Below are positions 44,831 to 54,312 of a stretch of 64,000 nucleotides of DNA, piece after piece. Each line of letters begins with the position of its first letter. The stretch's first letter is position 1. Below the pieces are notes generated by a model that had not been told where the DNA came from, ran no database searches, and was given only the letters and a program-made list of their open reading frames with translations. This DNA comes from SAR324 cluster bacterium (GTDB taxonomy: Bacteria > SAR324 > NAC60-12): contig JADGAV010000019.1 in NCBI GenBank assembly GCA_015231825.1, forward strand, positions 26,158-90,157, read 5' to 3'. Both the position numbers and the translations under genes were made by a program.

Positions 44831-47629
44831 TCACATCTCTTCTTTAATCTTCTTCACAATTTGATCAACCAATTCCGGCATCGCCGTTTCAATTGATTTC
44901 TGAACTGAGCCAGTGATGATACTTTCCAGCAATTTTCCCAACTGTTCAGAGGTTTCACTTGAGGAAATTTCATCGCTTGAAGCAGAATTCTGAAAGATCA
45001 CCTGGTCTGCATCTGATGCCGAATATTCATCATCACTCAACTCCAATTCCGTCTCAAAGGCAATTTCCGGTGATTCAGAAACAGGTTCTTCGAATGTACT
45101 CTCTATCATATCTTCTCCTTCCGTGGAATCTTCCAAAATCAATTCCGGCTCTTCGAGAGAGTCTGTTTCCGCACTGAGTTCTTTGCTGACCTCTTCTTCT
45201 GTGTCCAAATCCATCGTTAGGGCCGGAGAATCGTCTAATTTCTCCAAATGCAAATCATAGTCCTTCTCTTCGAGTTCTGCCATTTCCTGTTCCAGATCAT
45301 TCAACTCAGAGAGGGCCTTTTCTTCCATTTCAGTGGTATCCAATTCATCAATCTCGCTGCTATCTTCCAAATCGAGATCTTCTTCAAAAATTTCATCTTT
45401 GGTGATTGCATCAATAGAAGAAGTCTCATCTTCTTCTGATTCTAGCTCAAGAGAATCGGGAATTTCGCTTTCAAAATCGAGCGTCATTTCATCTTCAAAA
45501 GCATTTTCACTACTTTCCTCTTCAGAAATATCCGTCTCGAGATCTCCCGAGATTTCATCATCAAGGTCTTCTTCAAAACTTTCTTCGGGCATCTCGTCTA
45601 AAAATTCAGCTTCTGTATCTAAATCTTCTTCCAGATTTTCATCACCCTGGATTGCCTCCTTCGAAGGCGCATCCTCCAAAATGATTTTATCTTCTTCATG
45701 CTCCAATTCGGCACTTTTCTCTTCGCTGGAAATTCCCAAAACGAAAGCATCCATCTCAGCAAGATCGTCGGTGGGTAAAAAATCATCCAATTCCATCTCC
45801 TGACCTTCGTCACCATCCGCGATAATATCAGGAAGATCCGGATCAAAATCGTTTTCATCCAAACGAATATCCACCAATTTTTCATTCAGTGTCTGATCCT
45901 GTGTTTCATCATAATCTTCGATTCCAATTTCTTCTTCAAAATCATTAAGGTCCAAGCGAATATCGACTAATCCAGGACGTAATTCCTGAGTAGGACCTTC
46001 ATCGTCAAATTCAGGAGTGGCGTCCTTTCGGGATTCAGCGAACTCTTCCTCCTCCAGGTCGAGATCCATTTCTTCTTCCTCAATTACATTTTCTTGAGAG
46101 AAATCGGTATCTTCCAGCACAAGGGAATCGTCTGCATTTTCCCCGCTCGCCATCATTTCGTCATCGCCGGCAACGATCAGGGAGTCCATTTCACTCGTAT
46201 TTTCTTCATCAAAATCAAGCTCAGTCAATTCAAGTTTTTCGTCATCCAGGATCCCTTCTCCAGATTCATCTCTATCCAACAGCAGTTCTTCCTCATCGAT
46301 TTCAATGCCCTGTTCCTCCTCTTCAAGCAGAAAATCCTCATCATCTGAGTCCAGAGCCAATCCTTCCTCTTCCTCATCATCTGAGTCTAACGAAAGCTCT
46401 TCTTCCTCATCATCGTCCATCAGGATCATCTCGACAGCATCGGAATCAAATTCATCATTCCCGCTGCCTAATTTTATCTTTTCAGGATCAACTCCATCCA
46501 AGCTCAGGGTTTCAGAGTCATCATCTTCATCCAAGTCCAAACTCAATTCATCCTGCTCCTCGATTTCCATTTCAAGGGATTCCTCTTCCATTAGAAAGTC
46601 ATCCGCGGAATCGTCTTCTAAATCCAGCATCTCAGAATCCTGGGCCGCCAGGGCCTGGACCATTTCGTCTTCCATACCGGATTCTTTTAGATCACTCAAA
46701 GGTACTTCGAGATCCTCTTCTTCAAAATCGTCCAAGTCCATTCCCGGTTCTTCTTCCAAACTAAATTCTGCAACTTCCTCATCCAGTCCACCATCTGTTT
46801 CATCAATCGATTCCAGTGCTTCCGCTTCGTCGTCATCTAAAGCCAATCCCTCTTCCTCATCGTCAGAACTGTCTTCTTCGAAAATGATTTCTTCTTCAAA
46901 AATGTTTTCCTCTTCAACATTTTCCAGTTCCATTTCTTCAAATTCAGAAGAATCAACGGTTTCCAGGTTTTCATCGACTTCAGACAAGGACAAGGTCTCA
47001 TCCATTAAAGTATCATTTATCTCGTTATCCGCTTTTTTCATGGTCTCGTCTTCCTCCTCGATTTCAAAATCATCGTCCTCACTGAACTCATCGGAAAAAT
47101 CCACTTCAGGTACAGCGCTTTCCTCAACATTCGGCTCCTCAGATTGACCATTGAGTAGGTCCAGCATCTCATCATCAAGAACAGAAAAATCGTTCATTGC
47201 GTCTGAATCCAATTCTTCTGAAGATTGAGCTCTATCATATGCTTCTCCTGCAGGGAGAGGAAATGCAGAAGGAAGAAATTGCCGAATTCTCTCCTGCAAT
47301 GCTGATGCTTCAAAGGGCTTTCTCAAATGACCATCAATTTTCAATTCACGCAGCATGACACGATCCAGATCATCGCGAGATTCCGCCATCAAAATCAAGG
47401 GAACGATTCCCAAATTTTTATCACCCTTTAGCTGCCGACATACTTCATACTCTTGTTTGTGATCAGAATTACTGATAAAAATCAAATCAGGCTGGAGTTG
47501 TTTCGCTGTTTCAAAAAACTGTTCACGTTGGCTTTCATGATAAACAGCAAGAGCACTATCTTCAAGAGCAGAGGCAATGATGCCTTGTATGGGACCACTT
47601 TCTTCAAGCACAAGAACAGACTGCGACAT
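44831..47629 (-). CDS. Very acidic protein with pseudo-receiver domain and C-terminal helix
   Basis: About 932 residues from MSQSVLVLEESG. Residues 1-120 form a response-regulator receiver-like domain, but the phosphoacceptor position in QPDLIFISNSD is Ser and the acidic pair is LEES, so phosphorylation is unlikely; the Lys of LRKPF is kept. Then come about 750 residues dominated by Asp/Glu (DDEEEE blocks), with a local duplication of LVDIRLDxNDF. The final 45 residues (LGKLLESIITGSVQKSIETAMPELVDQIVKKI) form an amphipathic helix seen at the end of some motility/polarity proteins (RomR- or FrzS-like layout). Function unknown; a polar scaffold is an inference. Confidence 0.8.
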   Translation of the reverse strand: MSQSVLVLEESGPIQGIIASALEDSALAVYHESQREQFFETAKQLQPDLIFISNSDHKQEYEVCRQLKGDKNLGIVPLILMAESRDDLDRVMLRELKIDGHLRKPFEASALQERIRQFLPSAFPLPAGEAYDRAQSSEELDSDAMNDFSVLDDEMLDLLNGQSEEPNVEESAVPEVDFSDEFSEDDDFEIEEEDETMKKADNEINDTLMDETLSLSEVDENLETVDSSEFEEMELENVEEENIFEEEIIFEEDSSDDEEEGLALDDDEAEALESIDETDGGLDEEVAEFSLEEEPGMDLDDFEEEDLEVPLSDLKESGMEDEMVQALAAQDSEMLDLEDDSADDFLMEEESLEMEIEEQDELSLDLDEDDDSETLSLDGVDPEKIKLGSGNDEFDSDAVEMILMDDDEEEELSLDSDDEEEEGLALDSDDEDFLLEEEEQGIEIDEEELLLDRDESGEGILDDEKLELTELDFDEENTSEMDSLIVAGDDEMMASGENADDSLVLEDTDFSQENVIEEEEMDLDLEEEEFAESRKDATPEFDDEGPTQELRPGLVDIRLDLNDFEEEIGIEDYDETQDQTLNEKLVDIRLDENDFDPDLPDIIADGDEGQEMELDDFLPTDDLAEMDAFVLGISSEEKSAELEHEEDKIILEDAPSKEAIQGDENLEEDLDTEAEFLDEMPEESFEEDLDDEISGDLETDISEEESSENAFEDEMTLDFESEIPDSLELESEEDETSSIDAITKDEIFEEDLDLEDSSEIDELDTTEMEEKALSELNDLEQEMAELEEKDYDLHLEKLDDSPALTMDLDTEEEVSKELSAETDSLEEPELILEDSTEGEDMIESTFEEPVSESPEIAFETELELSDDEYSASDADQVIFQNSASSDEISSSETSEQLGKLLESIITGSVQKSIETAMPELVDQIVKKIKEEM

Positions 47630-47886
47630 GGGTGGAATCCTTCCAAAATTGAGATCTATACTGAAATTTGTCAAAATTGGGAGAAAAAAAGTATTTTTCT
47701 CCATTCAAGAAGACGGTTTTTTGACTATAACTGATGCGAAACATCATAGCAAGCATGATCCTTGAAAAACATAAGCTCCAGGTCCTGATGCCCATTGGCC
47801 AGTATGACCCGAAAATGCACTTCTCTCGCAATGAAAAATCAGACGCAGTGATCCGCATCTGATGGTTCATTTTCACATCACAAAAT

Positions 47887-48933
47887 ATGACTATTCTTGT
47901 AAAATATATAGCTCAAGAATTTACAAAATTTTTTGTTCTGTTTCTTTTCGCATTCGTGATGATTATCGTGGTTGGAAATCTATTCAGCCGTCTGGGTAAT
48001 ATTTTTTCCAGTGTTGATCATTTTCTCCTATTTTTAAAAGAAACTGCGCTGCTGATGCCAGATCTTTTGGAATTGATCATTCCTGTCACCATTTTGCTGG
48101 CTACCATTACAACCTTCAATTTACTGAATCGTACCTCTGAAATTGTGGCCATGCGGACCACCGGGATGAGTGTTTTCCAACTAGCCATTCCTGTTCTCGG
48201 GGTTTCAACGGTGATTGCCCTTTTGAGCTATTTCAATCAAAACTATGTTTATAACTGGATGGAGAAACACTGGTCTCTCCAAAAAGCCACGCAATCCCTC
48301 CCTCCATTGTGGAAGATAGGAAAAGAACGCATTTATTATTTTGGAATTCGACAATTTGACGAAAGCATCGGACAGATTGCTATTTTTAATATTGAAAATA
48401 AACCCTACCGCGTCACGCAGCGCACGACCATCGAAACAGGAAAACAAAAACAGGGAGAATGGCATTTTAAAAATATCAATCATCGTGATTTTCTTTCAGA
48501 GCAATCATCGTTCCAACAGGAATCAGAAAGGCTGGAACGAGCACAGAACTTCCCTACCGTTTCCTTCGAACAATCTCTTAATCCTCGGCATCAGCCCCTC
48601 TGGTCGCTATATCAGACCAGTTTCAGGCTCCAGGAGGAGGGTCACGACGCTACCCGTCATTGGGTAGAATTTCACCAAAAATTCGCTTTTCCATTCACAT
48701 TGCTAATTATGGCTTTGCTAGGATTGTCATTGTCCCTTTCTCATTCCAGACAGGGAAAAGCTGCTGAAGGGATGGCCATGAGCAGTCTATTTGGCATCTT
48801 GTTTTGGATTACCAATCAGATTTTCCTGGCAATTGGAAACGCAGGTGCTCTTTCCCCGTTTCTCGCCGCCTGGCTAACCAATTTCATTTTTCTCGGACTG
48901 GCATTGGTCCTGATCCGATTTTACCGTCCATGA
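47887..48933 (+). CDS. lptG: LptF/LptG-family permease (YjgP/YjgQ)
   Basis: A 348-residue inner-membrane protein with three N-terminal and three C-terminal spans around a periplasmic domain. ILVKYIAQEFTKFFVLFLFAFVMIIVVGNLF and RTSEIVAMRTTGMSVFQLAIPVL (coupling helix) are diagnostic. Transfers lipopolysaccharide from the inner membrane to the Lpt bridge. F versus G assignment is uncertain; no partner gene is adjacent. Confidence 0.88.
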   Translation: MTILVKYIAQEFTKFFVLFLFAFVMIIVVGNLFSRLGNIFSSVDHFLLFLKETALLMPDLLELIIPVTILLATITTFNLLNRTSEIVAMRTTGMSVFQLAIPVLGVSTVIALLSYFNQNYVYNWMEKHWSLQKATQSLPPLWKIGKERIYYFGIRQFDESIGQIAIFNIENKPYRVTQRTTIETGKQKQGEWHFKNINHRDFLSEQSSFQQESERLERAQNFPTVSFEQSLNPRHQPLWSLYQTSFRLQEEGHDATRHWVEFHQKFAFPFTLLIMALLGLSLSLSHSRQGKAAEGMAMSSLFGILFWITNQIFLAIGNAGALSPFLAAWLTNFIFLGLALVLIRFYRP

Positions 48934-48955
48934 GATTTCCTCCTTGAACGAAATA

Positions 48956-48984
48956 TTGACATCTGAAAGATCTTAAAGTATTTT
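48956..48984 (+). promoter_or_regulatory. Candidate promoter for the MoeB-rhodanese gene
   Basis: TTGACA (48956-48961) and TATTTT (48979-48984) with a 17-base spacer, about 75 bases before the ATG. Confidence 0.55.
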
Positions 48985-49059
48985 TGAGTATCAAATTAGT
49001 ACTGAAATAGTGCTATATACACAGATATAAGGTAACACCCACTTACACGAGAGGGTAAG

Positions 49060-50214
49060 ATGAAGTTAACGAATGAAGAAATCAATCGATATGCCCGTCA
49101 TTTGACATTACCCGAAGTCGGTATGGCAGGGCAGCTCAAATTTAAGGCAGCAAAAATCCTTTTGATCGGGGCTGGCGGTTTAGGTTCTCCTTTGGGAATG
49201 TATTTAGGTGCTGCAGGGATCGGCAAACTGGGGATAGTTGATTTTGACGTGGTTGACAGTTCCAACCTACAACGTCAAATCGCTCATCGAGTCGCCGATG
49301 TGGGACGGCCAAAGGTTGAATCGATTAAAGCGACTATCCTTGCGGGAAATCCAGAAATCGAGGTTGAAATTCACGATACCCGTCTGAGTCGAGACAATGT
49401 CCTTGAACTGTTCAACGGATATGACCTGGTCGTTGACGGTTCTGATAATTTTGAAACTCGATACCTGGTCAATGATGCTGCATTTTTTACTAAAAAACCG
49501 CTTGTTTATGGTTCAATTTTTAAATTTCAGGGGCAAATAACAGTGTTCAATCCCCATGAAGGAGGGCCTTGTTACCGATGTCTGTATGCAAGCCCGCCCC
49601 CTGCCGCACTTGTTCCTAGTTGAGCGGAAGCTGGGGTCCTGGGCGTGCTCCCGGGGACAGTAGGTTTAATTCAGGCGACCGAAGCGATAAAACTCGTTTT
49701 GGGCAAAGGCGATTCTTTGGTAGGACGTTTGATGCTTTTTGATTCATTGAAAATGACTTTCAGGGACGTAAAAATTCAAAAAGATCCAGATTGTGAACTC
49801 TGTGGAGAACACCCCACCGTAACCGAGCTGATCGATTATGAAGCCTTTTGCGACATCCCCATGCCGAGTTATGAAAAAGAAGACATCGACGAAGCGGCAT
49901 TCAGTATGGACGTCCAGGAATTGGAAGAAATTCTAAAATCAGGAAAAGAAGTTGTACTTGTGGATGTTCGTGATCCCAACGAGTGGGACATCTGTCATAT
50001 TGACGGAGCCAAACTGATGCCTGTGGGCGAATTTGACAAATACATCCCGGAATTGAATCCTGAAGATGAAATTTTGTTGTATTGTTACAAAGGGGTGAGA
50101 TCCATGAACGCCTTGAAAAAACTTCATGCAGAAGGTTTCACTAAACTCAAAAGTGTGACAGGGGGGATCGACCGCTGGGCTGAAATTGTCGACACCAGCA
50201 TGCCCCGTTACTAA
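49060..50214 (+). CDS. moeB: MoeB/ThiF-type sulfur-carrier adenylyltransferase fused to rhodanese, probable selenoprotein (in-frame TGA)
   Basis: One 384-residue frame interrupted only by TGA at 49621-49623 (residue 188). Residues 1-187 hold the E1-like core: GAGGLGS (37-43), DFDVVDSSNLQRQ, VDGSDNFETRYLVNDA and CYRC (171-174). After the TGA, in the same frame, come AEAGVLGVLPGTVGLIQATEAIK, CELC (245-248) and a rhodanese domain (about 280-384; VVLVDVRDPNEWD, catalytic Cys342 in LYCYKGVRS). Relatives read CAEAGVLG or CVEAGV at this point, so the TGA replaces the conserved Cys that is catalytic in ThiF/Uba4. A hairpin, GTCCTGGG-CGTGCT-CCC-GGGGAC, follows 12 bases after the TGA. Role: adenylation/thiolation of MoaD or ThiS. 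A sequencing error or a pseudogene are the alternatives, but both flanks are intact. Confidence 0.85.
49636..49658 (+). promoter_or_regulatory. Candidate bacterial SECIS hairpin
   Basis: GTCC/GGAC and GGG/CCC pair around the loop CGTGCT (49644-49649), which starts 20 bases after the TGA. Bacterial SECIS elements lie immediately 3' of the UGA with a G-containing apical loop at this distance. Folded by eye. Confidence 0.5.
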
Positions 50215-50225
50215 AATTTCGCCGC

Positions 50226-50259
50226 GCGCTCTTTTAAAGAGCGCTTCTCATTTTATTTT
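50226..50259 (+). terminator. Terminator after the MoeB-rhodanese gene
   Basis: Stem GCGCTCTTT/AAAGAGCGC with minimal loop (50226-50244) followed by TTCTCATTTTATTTT. Located 12 bases after the stop. Confidence 0.8.
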
Positions 50260-50267
50260 CAAGAATT

Positions 50268-51059
50268 TTGCTGAAAAAAAACTACCACACCCATACCTAC
50301 CGCTGCAAACACGCTACAGGCGATGTGTCGGACTACTGTCAAACCGCAATTGCCGAAGGCTTGACCGTATTAGGGATGTCAGATCACTCAGCTCTGCCGG
50401 ACGACCGTTGGCCTCATATCCGGATGGACTTGTCTGAACTTCCTGATTACTGTCAGGCCATTGATGACGCACGCATACAATTCCCACAACTCACTATTTT
50501 AAAGGGGATGGAGTGCGAGTTTGATCAACAGTACGTTTCATTTTATCAGGAAAAACTGCTGGGAGAACTCCAGTTTGACTACCTGATCGGTGCCGTTCAC
50601 TTCGTTCCTGTAGATGGAGAATGGATTGGAGCCTATGGAGGGCTTGACAATGCAGCCCGGTTAATTGCCTACACGAAATATTTCATTGATTCAATGCGGT
50701 CCGGTCTTTTTACTTTCATGGCTCATCCCGACTTATTTGGCAATTGCTATTTGAACTGGGATGACAACACGATTTCAGCGGCCAGGGATATTTTTGAAGC
50801 TGCCGAGGTTTTAAAAATACCTTTGGAAATCAATGGCTACGGTCTCAGAAAACCGAAGATTTCTACCCCCCTCGGCATGCGTTGCATGTATCCCTGGCCG
50901 CCGTTTTGGGAACTGGCCGCCGAATACGATATTGAAGTGATCGTCAATTCAGACGCGCACCATCCCGGAGATATCACAAAAAATACACAGGAAGCAATTG
51001 AAATAGGGGAAAAATTCCTTCTAAATTTCGCAAACCTCAATTTTTTGGAAATTCCCTAA
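50268..51059 (+). CDS. PHP-family histidinol-phosphatase (HisK-like)
   Basis: A 263-residue PHP phosphoesterase: NYHTHTYRCKHATGD, VLGMSDHSALPDD, KGMECEF, DYLIGAVHFVPVDG, MAHPDLFGN, NSDAHHPGD supply the trinuclear metal ligands. Family members hydrolyse histidinol phosphate, and hisD lies 2 kb downstream. The only open start is TTG 50268, unusually placed just after a terminator; no clear ribosome-binding site. Confidence 0.85.
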   Translation: MLKKNYHTHTYRCKHATGDVSDYCQTAIAEGLTVLGMSDHSALPDDRWPHIRMDLSELPDYCQAIDDARIQFPQLTILKGMECEFDQQYVSFYQEKLLGELQFDYLIGAVHFVPVDGEWIGAYGGLDNAARLIAYTKYFIDSMRSGLFTFMAHPDLFGNCYLNWDDNTISAARDIFEAAEVLKIPLEINGYGLRKPKISTPLGMRCMYPWPPFWELAAEYDIEVIVNSDAHHPGDITKNTQEAIEIGEKFLLNFANLNFLEIP

Positions 51060-51181
51060 ATCACCATCTATCCAGAACCTGAAAATTTAAATTCCTGACA
51101 GTTTTCACAGCACATATCTTTCGATAGATACCCTGAATATTGCTTATTTGAATTTCTTCATCTCCAATTTTTCAAGATCAA

Positions 51182-52801
51182 CTACCTGGAATTTGCCAGG
51201 AATCGAATCGCGTTGATCAACTCCTGAACACTTTTCACAACGAGGGTATCCTCGATGTTCTCCCATTGAAGCTTAAGATCAGTGGTGCTGAAATTGATTT
51301 TGCCGACTACCTGATCGTTTTTGTTTCGAAGAACGAGGGTGTAGCCTGTTGCTTCCCCCTCTTTGGCAGTTAAAACAGAAATGTCATATTGAGACAAATT
51401 TTCTCCAAGAACTTCAGCAATTTCAATCATTCTTTGGTACTGATCAGCAACTTCGTCTAAAAATTTCTCAAACTCCGCAAGCGTTTCAAACAGTAGCAAA
51501 TTTTCGCCGGAAATCAATTGTGCAGAGTTTTCATTGACGACGAGAACAGCCAGTTCATTGACTTCAGCCATTGTTTTTTGCAGCATCTCCCTTGTCACTT
51601 CCTGAGCATCGGAAAGTTTTTTCATACTTTCATTGGGAGCATAAACCGGAAGGCCTCCCTTTTTTGATTCAGCGAGCTGAGGGAATGTGCTTTTTGATTG
51701 CTGCCTCTCAGGCACGACCACAGTTTCGAATGAAGATCCCTTCTGACTGGCCATTCCTGCTTCATTAAAACTTTGAGATTGGAAAGATTTGGGTTGTTTT
51801 GAATCAGGTTTTAGAAAAAGGCTAAGAAGCGAAAGCACGCCGATGATCAAGCCAATCAGAGGGATAATCAGCAGGGCCTTTTTACTTTTTTTAACCGGTG
51901 CATGCTTTGTTTTTCCATAGTTTTCTTCGCCTTCTTCACCATTGGCAGTCCTTGATCTATCCGGCAATATGAGGTCCGGGTCGTTGAGAAATTGAAGTCT
52001 TCGTGCCAGTTGTTTGTTTCTGGTTTGTGCCAATTGCGCTCGTTCCAGCAACTCAAATCCCTGGGTCTTTTCGTCAATTTCCCGAATTTCTTCAACCAGC
52101 ACCTGAAAAAGAGGATACCGGAAAACATCGGCTTCAGTGCAAACAAACTTTTTCCATTTGACGCGAAACCGGATTTCTAAAAGCAAAGCATTGAAACTGA
52201 CTTGAATCACTTTCCATCCAACGCGGTTAAAATGAGGAGCTTCGAGGCCATCTTCTTCTGTAGATTCTTTTCCCTTATTTACCTTTGCCGCTTTCTCTTC
52301 TTCATTTTCTTCTTTTGATGACTCTTGTTTCTGCTTTTTCAAAACCTTAAACTTCTGCCATTCTTTTTTGTATTTGTTCCATTGCTTCCTCATTTCGAAG
52401 TAGACTGATTTGAGCTTTTCAAAAAGAAGAGCAGTCTGATCTTCCAACTCTAAGTTGTTAATTTTTTGCTGCTGCAACTCGCTTTTCAAGTTTTTCATCT
52501 GCTCTAAAGCAGTTTGAAATTGCTCAAAAATTCTTTTGGATTCTCCAGACTTCAGAGGTCCATGGGCATCTTCCTGTAAAATTGGGTAGGCAAGGATCTC
52601 CAGCATCATGACCTCAACAAAAATTTCATTAAAATCAAGAATGGATGAATTTCCAGGATACTGCTGTACATTTTTTTGAATACTTTGCCACGCCGCATGA
52701 AACTCGGGACTTTTGCTTTCAGAAGGAATCAAATCCAAAAACGAGCTGAATTCTTCACCGTTGAGCGGCTGCAGTTGAGGGGAATCCATTAGTTTTTCCA
52801 A
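51182..52801 (-). CDS. Unknown coiled-coil membrane protein
   Basis: A 539-residue protein. A helical N-terminal domain is followed by a long coiled coil (about 95-175, rich in Lys/Glu/Gln, e.g. KNLKSELQQQKINNLELED), a charged linker, a globular part with VGWKVIQVSFNALLLEIRFRVKW, a membrane span at about 308-330 (KALLIIPLIGLIIGVLSLLSLFL) and a C-terminal extracytoplasmic domain (about 400-539). I recognise no family. Single gene; next to the histidine genes only by position. Confidence 0.7.
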   Translation of the reverse strand: MEKLMDSPQLQPLNGEEFSSFLDLIPSESKSPEFHAAWQSIQKNVQQYPGNSSILDFNEIFVEVMMLEILAYPILQEDAHGPLKSGESKRIFEQFQTALEQMKNLKSELQQQKINNLELEDQTALLFEKLKSVYFEMRKQWNKYKKEWQKFKVLKKQKQESSKEENEEEKAAKVNKGKESTEEDGLEAPHFNRVGWKVIQVSFNALLLEIRFRVKWKKFVCTEADVFRYPLFQVLVEEIREIDEKTQGFELLERAQLAQTRNKQLARRLQFLNDPDLILPDRSRTANGEEGEENYGKTKHAPVKKSKKALLIIPLIGLIIGVLSLLSLFLKPDSKQPKSFQSQSFNEAGMASQKGSSFETVVVPERQQSKSTFPQLAESKKGGLPVYAPNESMKKLSDAQEVTREMLQKTMAEVNELAVLVVNENSAQLISGENLLLFETLAEFEKFLDEVADQYQRMIEIAEVLGENLSQYDISVLTAKEGEATGYTLVLRNKNDQVVGKINFSTTDLKLQWENIEDTLVVKSVQELINAIRFLANSR

Positions 52802-52991
52802 TCATTGAAGGTTGCAAACTGTTCAATGCGATTATTCTGCCAAAAACCATACCTCCCCAATCCTTATCCATCTGAAACCTTTAATCTAGAATACATGCCT
52901 GCAGAGGCGATTCTTGACTTCTGACATGCAATCTTTTACGGTGTTGCATCCTTATAAAAATTTTTCACAGAATACCTTCGAAAAAACCTGT

Positions 52992-54278
52992 ATGAACGTT
53001 AATATTTTCAACAGTTTCAATGCATACCGTGCCCATCTTGAAAGTCATGCTTCCCACAATATTTCCAATACTGTCCAGGAAATCATAGCAGCGGTTCGAG
53101 AAAGAGGAGATGCCGCGTTAAAAGAATACACCGAAAAATTTGACGGAGCTCATATTGACAATTTTCGAATTCCGGAATCTCAAATGCAGCAAGCGTTGCA
53201 CCTCCTCGATCCCAAACTGAAACAAATTCTTTTGGAAGCTGCAGACAATATTCGAAAATTTCATCAACGTCAAAAAAGCGAAACCCAATTGGAATTCAGT
53301 GAAGACGGCACCGTACTTGGTTGGAAAGTGACTCCTATCGATGCAGTAGGAGTCTATGTTCCCGGAGGTCGAGCGGTTCTTTTTTCAACACTGCTCATGA
53401 ATGTAATCCCTGCACAAGTTGCTGAGGTTCCCCGTATCGCTGTGCTTTCTCCTCCGGAAAAAAACGGACTCCCCAGTCCTTTGATGATGGCTGCTGCCGC
53501 CTTAATGGGAGTCCAGGAAATGTATGCCATTGGAGGAGCCCAGGCCATAGCGGCTTTGGCTTATGGAACAGAGAGCGTCCCCCGCGTTTTTAAAATCACC
53601 GGTCCTGGCAACGCATATGTAGCAGAGGCAAAACGACAGGTTTACGGAGTTGTCGGGATTGAATCAATTGCAGGCCCAAGCGATATTTTGATCCTCTGCG
53701 ATCAGCGAGATGCTTCTATTGAGTATTTAACCCGAGATATGCTTTCACAAGCAGAACACGACCCGGAGGCCCGTGCGCTTCTGATCACCACCTCAACTGA
53801 ACAGGCGACCTCGGTGGCTGAGCGTTTGCAGAACCTTGTGCCGACACTACCAAAACGAGAGATTATTGAAGCGTCTTTTGACGGGAGTTCCGCGATCATC
53901 ACGGTGGATGACCTCGATTCCGGTTTTGAGGCAGTCAATGAAATCGCACCGGAGCATCTGGAAATTTTGACGGCCCAACCTTTCAACGACTTGCACAAGG
54001 TCCGAAATGCCGGAGCTATTTTTCTGGGTCCTAATACTCCGGAACCTGTGGGTGACTACTACGCCGGTCCTAACCATACTATTCCGACTTCCGGATGTGC
54101 CAAGTTCTCTTCTCCCCTAGGAGTTCAAGATTTTGTAAAAAGCAGTTCCATTTTGAAATATTCTGCTTCCCGTCTCAGGAAAGAAGGCCCTTCAATCATC
54201 GGATTTGCCGAGGCAGAAGGTCTCCATGCCCATGCCGCTGCCATTCAGGCAAGACTGGATCAATTCAGTCTTGAATAG
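52992..54278 (+). CDS. hisD: Histidinol dehydrogenase
   Basis: Oxidises histidinol to histidine in two NAD steps. VRERGDAALKEYTEKFDG, GVYVPGGRAVLFSTLLMNVIPA, GGAQAIAALAYGTESVP, KITGPGNAYVAEAKRQV, GIESIAGPSDILI, QAEHDPEARALL and the C-terminal GPNHTIPTSGCAKFSSPLGV give the zinc and catalytic residues. Start at ATG 52992 (MNVNIFNS); the frame is open 26 codons upstream but without family match. Confidence 0.95.
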   Translation: MNVNIFNSFNAYRAHLESHASHNISNTVQEIIAAVRERGDAALKEYTEKFDGAHIDNFRIPESQMQQALHLLDPKLKQILLEAADNIRKFHQRQKSETQLEFSEDGTVLGWKVTPIDAVGVYVPGGRAVLFSTLLMNVIPAQVAEVPRIAVLSPPEKNGLPSPLMMAAAALMGVQEMYAIGGAQAIAALAYGTESVPRVFKITGPGNAYVAEAKRQVYGVVGIESIAGPSDILILCDQRDASIEYLTRDMLSQAEHDPEARALLITTSTEQATSVAERLQNLVPTLPKREIIEASFDGSSAIITVDDLDSGFEAVNEIAPEHLEILTAQPFNDLHKVRNAGAIFLGPNTPEPVGDYYAGPNHTIPTSGCAKFSSPLGVQDFVKSSSILKYSASRLRKEGPSIIGFAEAEGLHAHAAAIQARLDQFSLE

Positions 54279-54312
54279 GACGTTCCTCTCACCGAATTAT
54301 TCAGATCGACAC

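Noticed and set aside
45333..47147. Long plus-strand Ser-rich frames opposite the acidic protein
   Set aside because: They are antisense images of the Asp/Glu-rich codons (GAA/GAT read backwards as TTC/TCA/TCC) and have no domain signs.
49060..49623. Reading the MoeB gene as a truncated pseudogene
   Set aside because: The frame resumes immediately and encodes the rest of the family plus an intact rhodanese domain; a single TGA at the Cys site fits selenocysteine better.
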